Source: Betaproteobacteria bacterium (GTDB lineage Bacteria; Pseudomonadota; Gammaproteobacteria; Burkholderiales; Casimicrobiaceae). From it: 32,314 nucleotides of DNA. The position numbers were made by a program, and so were the translations under genes. This document shows, piece after piece, positions 7,823 to 14,680 of this stretch. The notes beneath the pieces are model-generated. The model was not told the origin of the DNA. It searched no databases and saw only the letters and a program-made list of their open reading frames with translations. Each line of letters starts with the position of its first letter. Positions within the stretch are counted from its first letter, which is position 1. Location of the stretch: contig WRFN01000018.1 of NCBI GenBank assembly GCA_009778785.1, positions 1 through 32,314 on the forward strand, written 5' to 3'.

Positions 7823-9040
7823 ATGGCCGTATCCCTGACCTCCGACGAAATCGAACACCAGCTTGCCGTTTTCAAACGCGGCGCCGACGAACTCCTGATC
7901 GAAAAAGAGCTGGCCGCCAAACTCGCGCGCGGCAAACCGCTGCGAATCAAAGAAGGCTTCGATCCCACTCGCCCCGATTTGCATCTGGGGCACACCGTTC
8001 AGTTCAACAAACTGCGCCAGCTTCAAGACCTCGGGCACCACATCATCTTTTTGATTGGCGACTTCACCGGCATGATCGGCGACCCGTCGGGGCGCAACAT
8101 CACCCGCCCGCCGTTGACGCCGGAAGAAATCGCCGTCAATGCCAAGACCTACTCCGATCAGGTTTTTCTGATTCTCGACCGTGAAAAAACCGAAGTTGCC
8201 TTTAACTCCAAATGGCTTTCCGCGCTGGGCGCCGAAGGCATGATTCGGCTGGCTTCGCTTTACACCGTCGCCCGCATGCTGGAGCGCGACGATTTTTCCA
8301 AGCGCTTCCGCGACAATCAGCCCATCGCCGTTCACGAATTCCTCTACCCGCTGGCGCAGGGCTACGATTCCGTGGCGCTGAAAGCCGACGTTGAATTGGG
8401 CGGCACCGATCAGAAATTCAACCTCCTCGTGGGGCGCGAAATTCAAAAAGCCTACGGCTTGGAACCGCAATGCGTTCTCACCCTGCCGCTGCTCGAAGGG
8501 CTGGACGGCGTACAAAAAATGTCCAAGTCGTACGATAACTACGTCGGTATCGCCGAGCCGCCGCGCGAAATGTTCGGCAAGCTCATGTCGATTTCCGATG
8601 AACTGATGTGGCGCTACTACGATCTCGTTTCGCTGAAAAACCTCGAAGACATCGCCGCACTGAAAAAAGAAGTGCGGGACGGGCGCAACCCGCGCGATGT
8701 CAAAGTGCTGCTGGCGAAAGAAATCGTCGAACGTTTTCACTCGAAAACCGCCGCCGAAGAAGCCGAAACCGAATTCAACAGCCGCTTCCGCCAAGGCGTT
8801 TTGCCCGACGACATGCCGGAAGTGATCTTGCACACCGACGGCGCCGGGATGGCAATAGCCCAACTCGCCAAACAGGCGAACCTCGTCTCTTCAACCTCGG
8901 AAGCGCTAAGGCTGATCGAACAGGGTGGTTTGAAAGTGAACAGCGACACCGTTCGCGACAAGAAATTGCTGATCGCGGCGGGCAATACCGTCGTCGTGCA
9001 GGCGGGCAAGCGACGGTTTTCGCGGGTCATCGTGAAGTAG
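7823..9040 (+). CDS. tyrS: Tyrosyl-tRNA synthetase (TyrZ-like, type 2)
   Basis: Charges tRNA-Tyr with tyrosine using ATP; cytoplasmic dimer. The 405-residue chain has the class I landmarks: HLGH (residues 54-57, the HIGH motif), [16 protein letters not shown], the tyrosine pocket around GGTDQKFN, and KMSKS (232-236) within [10 protein letters not shown]. The last 60 residues form an S4 RNA-binding domain ([17 protein letters not shown]). Motif layout suggests the shorter type 2 branch. The frame continues 47 codons upstream, but ATG 7823 gives the family N-terminus [10 protein letters not shown]. No strong Shine-Dalgarno is seen. It is divergent from the M23 peptidase. Confidence 0.95.
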   Translation: MAVSLTSDEIEHQLAVFKRGADELLIEKELAAKLARGKPLRIKEGFDPTRPDLHLGHTVQFNKLRQLQDLGHHIIFLIGDFTGMIGDPSGRNITRPPLTPEEIAVNAKTYSDQVFLILDREKTEVAFNSKWLSALGAEGMIRLASLYTVARMLERDDFSKRFRDNQPIAVHEFLYPLAQGYDSVALKADVELGGTDQKFNLLVGREIQKAYGLEPQCVLTLPLLEGLDGVQKMSKSYDNYVGIAEPPREMFGKLMSISDELMWRYYDLVSLKNLEDIAALKKEVRDGRNPRDVKVLLAKEIVERFHSKTAAEEAETEFNSRFRQGVLPDDMPEVILHTDGAGMAIAQLAKQANLVSSTSEALRLIEQGGLKVNSDTVRDKKLLIAAGNTVVVQAGKRRFSRVIVK

Positions 9041-9064
9041 GCTTTCCATAAGATGATTTGAGCC

Positions 9065-9358
9065 GTGAAAGAACTGACGACGAACCATTTAACTCTAATT
9101 GTAATTTTTGGAGCTGCTTTGTTTTTTGAGCTTTATACTATATTTTTACAAATGGTATGCCTTATTAAAAAACGCTTTATGTCAGGCTTTTCAATTCCGG
9201 CAGGAATACTTTTTCTGATTGGCTTCTTGTATTGTTGGGCACACAGCATAATTTCTGTACTGTCTTTTTTGATAGGGCTGGTTTTATTGGGATTGCTGAT
9301 GTGCTTTCATGTATGGGTGGGTAGATATTTTCATAGGAGATACTCCAAGCAAGAATAG
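9065..9358 (+). CDS. Small hypothetical membrane protein
   Basis: Not recognised. From GTG 9065 it would be 97 residues with three hydrophobic segments (LTLIVIFGAALFFELYTIFL, IPAGILFLIGFLYCWAHSII, LSFLIGLVLLGLLMCFHVWV) and a basic tail ending YFHRRYSKQE. There is no good ribosome site; ATG 9152 is an alternative start. It is more AT-rich than the flanking housekeeping genes and marks the beginning of the accessory stretch. It could be a small inner-membrane immunity-type protein of the decayed toxin locus, but nothing in the sequence proves it. Confidence 0.5.
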   Translation: MKELTTNHLTLIVIFGAALFFELYTIFLQMVCLIKKRFMSGFSIPAGILFLIGFLYCWAHSIISVLSFLIGLVLLGLLMCFHVWVGRYFHRRYSKQE

Positions 9359-9388
9359 TTGCGGGTGAACGCGGCAAACAGAGTTAAG

Positions 9389-9691
9389 ATGAAATTATGG
9401 GGATTTCGTTTTTTAGCAAAGAAAAAAGAGATCATTCAATCTTTTGATAACAATAAGATCAGAATTGACGCTGTCGTCCAGCGGATCGTTGATGAATTTC
9501 AGGTTGCTCCAAGCTGGGTTCAGATACCAGCGGCTACTGTTTCATGTCCTCAGTATCTCGACTTCTCCTCCCCAAACCTTGACGCTCAAATCTACATGAC
9601 TCTCTGTGTATTCTCCGTTCGGCAGCCTGATTTCCGATTGCTTCGCCTCCGCTTGCAGTACGCCAAATGCAATGACCAACAGACTACTTAG
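9389..9691 (+). CDS. Doubtful ORF, possibly a truncated gene start
   Basis: The open frame begins MKLWGFRFLAKKKEIIQ at ATG 9389 and starts plausibly. Beyond about residue 27 it runs antisense to the RHS-like coding remnant (9413-9748), where the minus-strand translation is far more protein-like. At best the first ~25-30 residues are the 5' end of a gene cut by rearrangement; at worst the whole frame is noise. A TTG (9359) directly after the previous stop would add ten residues. Confidence 0.2.
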   Translation: MKLWGFRFLAKKKEIIQSFDNNKIRIDAVVQRIVDEFQVAPSWVQIPAATVSCPQYLDFSSPNLDAQIYMTLCVFSVRQPDFRLLRLRLQYAKCNDQQTT

Positions 9692-9748
9692 CAATGCAGT
9701 TCTTGCAACCCTCGCAGCAGTTCCAACTCGGGAAAAAATACGTTTCAT
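9413..9748 (-). pseudogene. Truncated N-terminus of an RHS-repeat protein with in-frame stop
   Basis: ATG 9748 opens a chain with a signal peptide (basic start MKRIFSRV, hydrophobic LLSSLLVIAFGVLQAEA) followed by SEIRLPNGEYTES and DLSVKVWGGEVEILRT, the pattern seen after the signal sequence in RHS/polymorphic-toxin proteins, where the text usually continues R-T-W. Here the codon after Thr68 is TGA (9542-9544), and the same frame then continues with SSRWYLNPAWSNLKF and INDPLDDSV, again RHS-like. A single TGG-to-TGA change therefore explains the stop. RHS similarity fades near 9467 and the frame ends at 9413. The repeat core and toxin are absent. A secreted 68-residue stub could still be made. 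Confidence 0.6.
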
Positions 9749-9795
9749 GTGAGTCAAAAACATGAGAGGAAGTGAAGGCGTCGTGTAAACTGTCT

Positions 9796-10884
9796 TTATC
9801 CTTTCCATGGCCTATCTCTATAGTAAGAGCGAACTTTCGGTTTCCATGGTTTATTCCTGTCTTCCGCAATTTTTTTGTTCTTCAAGGCCATTTTATAAAT
9901 TTTTAATTTGGGGTTATCAATCTCTACATAAAGCGCAATAGCATCCTCATATCGCTTCTGACCTAAAAGGCTGTTTGCTAATCCGTAGATAATATCGTAT
10001 TTCGTCATTTCATTACCCTCCCTGTAGGGGAAAAAATAATAATACAGCGCCTGCCTAAAATATCTCTCAGACAATACAAACTTACCTAACTCGGAATAAC
10101 TGCATCCCATGAAAAATAGGGCACGGACATCTCCTGCTCTATTCCGAATACTTTTCCTAAAAGCTTGTACAGCTTTTTCAAGATTTTCTTTTCTATAGTG
10201 AGCTAATCCAATCAAACGCCAAGCATAGTTTCCATCAATACGATATTGTGTTATTAACCTTTTGGTTTCTGCGTTAAGAAGTGTAGCGATAACCTCATCA
10301 TGTCTACTTTCTCGTGAAAACGTCTCAGCGGAAGAAAATATTTCATTACTTTTATCCGCACATATTTCCACAGCCTTTAGCCTCTCTTCAGCTATTTTTC
10401 TATTCTTCAAGGCCATTTTATAAACGCTTATATTAGGATTATCAACTTCCATATAGAGCGCAATTGCATCTTGGTATCGCTTCTGATCAAAAAGACTATT
10501 TGCCAAATTGTAAATGATGTCATATTTGAACGATGGGCGCATATACCCTCTTGGGCAAAAATAGTAATACAAAGACTTTCTAAGATATCGTTCTGCCAAT
10601 CTCGGTTTTTTCAGTTCCGAATAACTAGTACCAATAGCAAACAACGCCTGAACATCGTCTTTCCTGTTCCTGATGCTTCTTATGAAAGCATCTAAAGCCG
10701 CCTCATGGTTTTGTGTATTATAAAAAGCATCTCCGAGCAGATACCAAGCATGATTGCCATCAATACGATACTGTTTTTTCAGCCCTCCCATTTTTTTGTC
10801 CAGCAAAGCGGATATCAAATAGCTGTACTTCTTCTCCTTTAGGAGCTTGTGAAGATGTGAAAATACGTCTTCTCTTTGATCCAT
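9796..10884 (-). CDS. Internally duplicated TPR protein, candidate immunity protein
   Basis: The protein has 362 residues from ATG 10884, chosen because TTAGGAG precedes it by five bases; a GTG two codons earlier would overlap that site. It consists of two copies of a unit about 155 residues long with a 175-residue period: residues 15-170 and 190-345 share QYRIDGN (38 and 213), SIRNR, SYSEL, ERY, ALYVE-type helices and the block YKMALKN. Each copy contains TPR-like helical pairs. There is no signal peptide, so it is probably cytosolic. It follows an RHS-type C-terminal tip and precedes a new RHS N-terminus, the slot normally held by an immunity gene. Function is inferred from this context only. 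Confidence 0.7.
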   Translation of the reverse strand: MDQREDVFSHLHKLLKEKKYSYLISALLDKKMGGLKKQYRIDGNHAWYLLGDAFYNTQNHEAALDAFIRSIRNRKDDVQALFAIGTSYSELKKPRLAERYLRKSLYYYFCPRGYMRPSFKYDIIYNLANSLFDQKRYQDAIALYMEVDNPNISVYKMALKNRKIAEERLKAVEICADKSNEIFSSAETFSRESRHDEVIATLLNAETKRLITQYRIDGNYAWRLIGLAHYRKENLEKAVQAFRKSIRNRAGDVRALFFMGCSYSELGKFVLSERYFRQALYYYFFPYREGNEMTKYDIIYGLANSLLGQKRYEDAIALYVEIDNPKLKIYKMALKNKKIAEDRNKPWKPKVRSYYRDRPWKG

Positions 10885-10902
10885 ATACACTCCTAATTAC
10901 CA

Positions 10903-11085
10903 TTACCTGAACTTACAAGATTGTCCTCGAACCCCTTTAGGCACCCTAGAATGTTCTTCACCACCCGTTGGCTTTTTATTACGCTCTCTACCATCAGGCA
11001 ATCTGTGAGGTGGTACAGGTTTTTTATTAGGATTAGGCGGCTTTTTGTATTTGCCATTTTTCCCTTTCCTCCCACTATTACTATA
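10903..11085 (-). pseudogene. Start-less RHS/polymorphic-toxin C-terminal tip
   Basis: A 60-codon open frame without a start codon ends at TAA 10903-10905, 18 bases before the TPR gene. Its translation is Lys/Pro/Arg-rich and includes KYKKPPNPNKKPVPP, LPDGRERNKKP and GGEEHSRVPKG. The R-E-R-N...G-E-E-H-S-R-x-P-K-G pattern resembles, from memory, the conserved end of certain RHS toxins. The frame is closed upstream by TAA 11086-11088, and the 34-base repeat copy begins about 40 bases further, so the body of the toxin gene was probably removed by rearrangement near that repeat. Another frame (10893-11108) is longer but less protein-like. Confidence 0.45.
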
Positions 11086-11129
11086 TTATCTAAGCCAGAA
11101 CATTTCAATTAGTCTTGGCCACATGTGTA

Positions 11130-11163
11130 CGTCGCCGGATTAGCTGAATACGAGTGCCGGAAT
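11130..11163 (+). repeat. 34-base interspersed repeat, copy 2
   Basis: Identical to 192-225 with unrelated flanks. It lies right beside the start-less RHS tip, at a point where coding similarity ends abruptly. Confidence 0.8.
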
Positions 11164-11570
11164 ACGCAAAGCCATGGCGCGGCGCAAACCGGAAAAGTGG
11201 CCGGACGACCAGCCGTTCTGCGCATCCCGCCTAGCGCCGATTGGAAAAACTTGTCGATAATCGGCTCGCCAAGGAAATCGGCGTTTCAGCGGTCTTGCTC
11301 ATCTTCGACGATTTCCGCGCATCAGAGAAGAAGAAATAATATCCCCCGCAACTATCGCCAGAACAACAAGCCATTTCCACATAGTAACCTTTCTTGATCT
11401 CCCAGCAGTTTTTCATCACACTTTAGCAAGCGCAGAACAGGGTAAACGAAGCGAAGAGATATCGTTTGTTGAAGGCTCGGAAGGGGTGCCGGTTAATGAA
11501 CTATGAAGCATGGGTTATGATCAGGCTTGACACAGTTCAGATCACAGCCCCCAAACAAACGCTGGATTAC
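11164..11570. other. Intergenic remnant region within the accessory locus
   Basis: No gene of normal size is supported. Apart from a possible 27-residue membrane peptide on the minus strand (11299-11382), open frames here lack ribosome sites and look like noise. The composition shifts from GC-rich next to the repeat to AT-rich toward the 122-residue gene, suggesting pieces of different origin. Confidence 0.4.
11299..11382 (-). CDS. Possible 27-residue single-pass membrane peptide
   Basis: ATG 11382 follows AAGAAAGG by five bases, a strong ribosome site. The peptide has a hydrophobic span (WLVVLAIVAGDIISSSLM) and a basic end (RGNRRR), as in small inner-membrane proteins. A longer frame through the same DNA (62 codons) is less convincing. 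Too short to judge by itself. Confidence 0.3.
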   Translation of the reverse strand: MWKWLVVLAIVAGDIISSSLMRGNRRR

Positions 11571-11939
11571 CTATTTCCTTTTATTAAACGGTCGGGTAGA
11601 ACAACCTTTGGAGGAAACGATAGATTTCTTACATCTTTGAAAAGCACTCTTTAAATCGATAAATGCATCCCAGTTTCCCAAAACTCTATTGCTAATCGAA
11701 GATTTTTGCGCCACACAAAACTCTTCTTCAACATCATCATAAACAATAAAGCTATCATCAATTTCAGCTATAACAAAAATACTTTCGAGACCATATGAAT
11801 CACTTCTTTTACACAATACTTTTTTAAGCACTCTATTTTTTTCAAAAGCACCTAATAAATCAGCAGGCCAAAAGGCCACTTCTTGGGCAATAATTAACTC
11901 TAGATCGCTTACAGTGATAGGAGACCAATTCATAATCAT
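11571..11939 (-). CDS. Hypothetical 122-residue protein, candidate immunity protein
   Basis: Not recognised to a named family. The chain is mixed alpha/beta, with alternating hydrophobic/acidic strands such as SIFVIAEIDDSFIVYDDVEEE and a Trp/Phe-rich start (FWPADLLGAFE), a style common among small single-domain immunity proteins. No signal peptide or membrane segment is present. Start is ATG 11939 or the ATG two codons later (11933); neither has a strong ribosome site, consistent with translation coupled to the gene 11 bases upstream. It follows the lipoprotein with the RHS-like tail on the same strand, so the two are likely an operon. The last 20 residues are basic and may be altered by the AT-rich junction downstream. 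Immunity function is inferred from context. Confidence 0.6.
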   Translation of the reverse strand: MIMNWSPITVSDLELIIAQEVAFWPADLLGAFEKNRVLKKVLCKRSDSYGLESIFVIAEIDDSFIVYDDVEEEFCVAQKSSISNRVLGNWDAFIDLKSAFQRCKKSIVSSKGCSTRPFNKRK

Positions 11940-11950
11940 ATGCGGTGTCT

Positions 11951-12232
11951 TTATCTAGACCGGCCTGTGGAATTTGAACTTGTAGCGAGGTGGAAATGAG
12001 GATTTGTATGATCCCTACGCCCATGATTTGCTACATCAGTTCTTCCAACAAAATTCCCGTTCTCATCGAAGGTTGCACCTTGAGTATAAGGCTCTTTCGT
12101 TCTTTTCTTGTTCCGAGGGGCGTCGGTAAGATCAGGGTATTTCTGGTCGTTGTTGTTAACGCATCCACTCAGTCCGAAGCCGAGGGCGCAGGCGAACGTG
12201 GCCAAAGCCATTGAATTGTATGTGTGCTTCAT
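11951..12232 (-). CDS. Small lipoprotein with RHS-toxin-like C-terminal tail
   Basis: The protein has 93 residues from ATG 12232, with AAGGAG 7 bases upstream. A lipoprotein signal peptide ends in the lipobox LSGC, with acylated Cys24 expected after signal peptidase II. A short polar linker (NKKRTKEPYTQ) is followed by TFDENGNFVGRTDVANHGRRDHTNPHFH. The HGRxDHxNPHxH pattern resembles the tails of many polymorphic toxins as I remember them, and its clustered histidines could bind a metal. It is therefore either a detached toxin tail captured behind a lipoprotein leader or a cell-surface effector with the 122-residue downstream protein as partner. The much longer frame continuing upstream to 12805 is an artefact crossing the rimP leader. 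Confidence 0.65.
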   Translation of the reverse strand: MKHTYNSMALATFACALGFGLSGCVNNNDQKYPDLTDAPRNKKRTKEPYTQGATFDENGNFVGRTDVANHGRRDHTNPHFHLATSSNSTGRSR

Positions 12233-12250
12233 GAGACTTCTCCTTGATCG

Positions 12251-12294
12251 GGTAGGGGGTAGGGCTTGCGCCTTGCATCTCTTCCCGACCTGCG
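12251..12294 (+). repeat. Degenerate repeat related to 30761-30815
   Basis: Begins GGTAGGGGGT, exactly as 30761-30770, and continues with TTGCGCCTTGCATCTCTTCC, which matches TTGCGCCTTACATCCCATCC near 30784 at 16 of 20 positions. The second copy carries about 11 extra bases between the blocks. Confidence 0.4.
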
Positions 12295-12509
12295 CTTGTG
12301 CCGTTTCTTCGGCCAGTCTGACGGCTATTGGTTGCGCAGACGGGCGCACTTTGATACGGAAATGGCCAAGGACGCGCCGAGGGCGCCACTGGTGAAGATT
12401 ACGCCTTGGCATGGGGAAACCCTGCACGTCAGACAATGCTTTTAGCATTATGAGGCGGCGGCGCTGGTTGCCATGTCTCGTTTGTAGGGATATGGTATGT
12501 CGGCAGCGC

Positions 12510-12528
12510 GGGCGGCAGGATGCCGCCC
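12510..12528. repeat. REP-like hairpin GGGCGGCA-GGA-TGCCGCCC, copy 2
   Basis: Same perfect 8-bp stem as 287-305, differing only in the middle loop base. No T-tract follows. Confidence 0.6.
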
Positions 12529-12593
12529 CGACGGGAATAATATCAGTCCATTCCAAGAGCATTGGAATAAAGAGCGCCCGGATTTTAATCGCT

Positions 12594-12624
12594 TTGTGAC
12601 GAAATCTTGAATTTCTGTTAAAAT
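12594..12624 (+). promoter_or_regulatory. Promoter of the rimP-nusA-infB operon
   Basis: TGTTAAAAT gives an extended -10 (TG 12616-12617, TAAAAT 12619-12624). TTGTGA (12594-12599) is a possible -35 at a loose 19-base spacing. A start near 12631 would put the terminator-like hairpin at 12647-12676 in the leader. Confidence 0.5.
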
Positions 12625-12646
12625 CGACGCCGAACAAAACTATCAG

Positions 12647-12676
12647 AAATGGGCTGTCCACAGCCCATTTTTTTTT
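12647..12676 (+). terminator. Terminator-like leader hairpin (attenuator candidate) before rimP
   Basis: AAATGGGCTGT pairs with ACAGCCCATTT (12660-12670) in an 11-bp perfect stem, and nine T residues (12668-12676) follow: the textbook form of an intrinsic terminator. It sits between the promoter and the rimP start, so it probably sets how much transcription enters the operon, possibly sensing NusA. It could also end minus-strand transcripts, thanks to the matching A-run. Confidence 0.65.
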
Positions 12677-12698
12677 CACGCAATTTAGCAGGTTGAAT

Positions 12699-13157
12699 TT
12701 GAATATCGGCGATCTTCTGGAAACGACGTTGCCCGGCTTGGGCTTTGATCTGGTCGATTGGGAAATGTCTCCCAAGGGCCGGACGATTCGCGTCTTTATC
12801 GACACGCCGGCGGGCGCCGAGGCGGGCGTGACGGTGGACGATTGCGCAACGGTCAGTCATCATTTATCGCGCCTTTTCACGGTCGAGAATATTGATTACG
12901 ACCGGCTGGAAGTTTCGTCGCCCGGTCTGGATCGGCCGCTGAAGAAGCTGACGGATTTCGCCCGCTTTGCCGGTTTCGAGGCGCAACTGACGTTGCGCGA
13001 GCCGATCGAGGCCAGTCGCAAAATGAAAGTTTTGTTGTGCGGTGTTGAAGGCGACTGCGTACTGGTGGAGCGCGCCGGTGCGGCGCTGGCCATCGAGCAT
13101 CACCAAATCGAACGAGCGCGGCTCGTTCCTCAAATAGAGTGGAGAAAAGCAAAATGA
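12699..13157 (+). CDS. rimP: Ribosome maturation factor RimP
   Basis: Assists 30S subunit assembly at the S12/S19 region. The 152 residues equal the family length. The N-domain carries [20 protein letters not shown] and the conserved [14 protein letters not shown] helix, then [18 protein letters not shown], the hallmark S-S-P-G-x-D-R-P of the family. I chose TTG 12699 because AGCAGG (12687-12692) is 6 bases upstream; an in-frame TTG at 12693 abuts that site directly and is less likely. The stop overlaps the nusA start as ATGA, implying translational coupling. First gene of the operon. Confidence 0.93.
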   Translation: MNIGDLLETTLPGLGFDLVDWEMSPKGRTIRVFIDTPAGAEAGVTVDDCATVSHHLSRLFTVENIDYDRLEVSSPGLDRPLKKLTDFARFAGFEAQLTLREPIEASRKMKVLLCGVEGDCVLVERAGAALAIEHHQIERARLVPQIEWRKAK

Positions 13158-14656
13158 ATCGTGATTTGCTGCTTCTGGTGGACGCGCTGGCGCGCGAGAA
13201 AAGCGTGCCGCGTGAAATTGTTTTTACGGCGCTGGAATTTGCGCTGGCGTCGGCGACCAAAAAACGTTTCAAAGATGAAGTCGAAGTGCGCGTTTCTATC
13301 AACCGCGACACCGGTGACTATGAAGCGTTCCGGCGTTGGGTAGTCGTTCCCGATGAAGAACACGAGGAGCCGTCGCGTCAAATCGCGATGACCGACGTGA
13401 CCGAGCAAGGGCTGGGTCTCGCGCTCGGCGACATTGTGGAAGAACCGCTTGAAGCCGTCGAGTTCGGTCGCATTAGCGCGCAAGCGGCCAAGCAGGTCAT
13501 TCTTCAGCGCATCCGCGACGCCGAGCGCGAGCAGATCATCAACGATTTTCTGGAGCGTCAGGACAATTTGCTCAACGGCACGGTCAAACGCATTGAGCGC
13601 GGCAGTGTCATCATCGAATCGGGGCGGGTCGAAGGCGTTATCCCGCGCGACCAACTCATCCCGAAGGAAAATCTGCGCGTCGGCGATCGCATTCGCGCTT
13701 ACGTGATGAAAGTGGATCGTCAGGCCAAGGGGCCGCAACTGATTTTATCGCGTACGGTGCCGGAATTTCTGGTGCGCTTGTTTGAACTGGAAGTGCCGGA
13801 AATCGAAGAAGGTTTGATCGAGATCATGGGCGCTGCGCGCGATCCCGGTTTGCGCGCCAAGATCGCCGTCAAGTCAAACGATCCGCGCCTCGATCCGCAG
13901 GGTACTTGCATCGGCATGCGCGGTTCGCGCGTCACTGCCGTTACCAATGAGCTGGCCGGTGAGCGCGTCGATATCGTGCTGTGGTCGGAAGATCCGGCGA
14001 AATACGTCATCAACGCGCTGGCGCCCGCCGAAGTGCAAAGCATCGTCGTCGATGAAGACAAACACGCGATGGACGTTGCCGTCAACGAAGAAAATCTGGC
14101 GGTGGCCATCGGCCGCGGCGGTCAAAATGTGCGCTTGGCTTCCGAGATGACCGCCTGGCAAATCAACTTGATGAACGTCGAAGATTCGCAGAAGAAAGCG
14201 GAAGAAGAGAGCGCCAAGTTGCGAGGTCTTTTTACCGAGAGGCTCGATGTCGATGATGAAGTCGCCGACATTTTGATCGCTGAAGGCTTCTCGTCGCTCG
14301 AAGAAGTGGCTTACGTGCCGATTCACGAAATGCTGGAGATCGAAGCGTTTGATGAAGATACCGTCGAGGAGTTACGCAAGCGCGCCCGCAACGCGCTCTT
14401 GACCGACGCGATTGCGCTCGAAGAAAGCCTCAAGGGAGTGGAAGAAGCGTTGTTGCAACTGCCCGGAATGTCGCCGGCGCTGGCGGCGGAACTTGCCAAG
14501 CACGACATCAAGACGCGCGATGATCTTGCCGATCTGGCAGTCGATGAATTGACTGAAATAACTGAATTGTCCAAAGAGGACGCTCAAGAATTGATTATGA
14601 AAGCCCGCGCCCATTGGTTTGAAGATGAGAGCAGCCCGTCCGCTGTCACGCCATAA
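13154..14656 (+). CDS. nusA: Transcription termination/antitermination factor NusA
   Basis: Binds RNA polymerase and nascent RNA to control pausing, termination and antitermination. The domain order in 500 residues is complete: N-terminal polymerase-binding domain (about 1-125), S1 domain (about 135-200, [20 protein letters not shown]), KH1 (around [15 protein letters not shown] and [11 protein letters not shown]), KH2 ([16 protein letters not shown]), and two acidic C-terminal helix-hairpin-helix repeats (about 360-420 and 440-490), as in gammaproteobacterial and betaproteobacterial NusA. ATG 13154 follows GGAGA by 8 bases and overlaps the rimP stop. NusA is known to regulate its own operon in E. 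coli; the leader hairpin upstream offers a site for that here. Confidence 0.96.
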   Translation: MNRDLLLLVDALAREKSVPREIVFTALEFALASATKKRFKDEVEVRVSINRDTGDYEAFRRWVVVPDEEHEEPSRQIAMTDVTEQGLGLALGDIVEEPLEAVEFGRISAQAAKQVILQRIRDAEREQIINDFLERQDNLLNGTVKRIERGSVIIESGRVEGVIPRDQLIPKENLRVGDRIRAYVMKVDRQAKGPQLILSRTVPEFLVRLFELEVPEIEEGLIEIMGAARDPGLRAKIAVKSNDPRLDPQGTCIGMRGSRVTAVTNELAGERVDIVLWSEDPAKYVINALAPAEVQSIVVDEDKHAMDVAVNEENLAVAIGRGGQNVRLASEMTAWQINLMNVEDSQKKAEEESAKLRGLFTERLDVDDEVADILIAEGFSSLEEVAYVPIHEMLEIEAFDEDTVEELRKRARNALLTDAIALEESLKGVEEALLQLPGMSPALAAELAKHDIKTRDDLADLAVDELTEITELSKEDAQELIMKARAHWFEDESSPSAVTP

Positions 14657-14680
14657 TGCCACGCGCAGGAGATTTACAGG

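Larger units (their letters stand above)
12233..12592. other. Intergenic region between the accessory locus and rimP
   Basis: No gene is supported. It contains the minus-strand ribosome site of the lipoprotein, a sequence related to the rapZ-metN junction (12251-12294), and a REP-like hairpin (12510-12528). The remainder shows no recognisable structure. Confidence 0.5.

Noticed and set aside
10893-11108. 71-codon minus-strand frame starting MKCSGLDN
   Set aside because: Starts at TTG without a ribosome site, and the overlapping frame with the RHS-like tip is more protein-like.
11951-12805. 284-codon minus-strand frame
   Set aside because: Its upstream part crosses the rimP start and leader; only the last 93 codons, with lipobox and AAGGAG, are credible.
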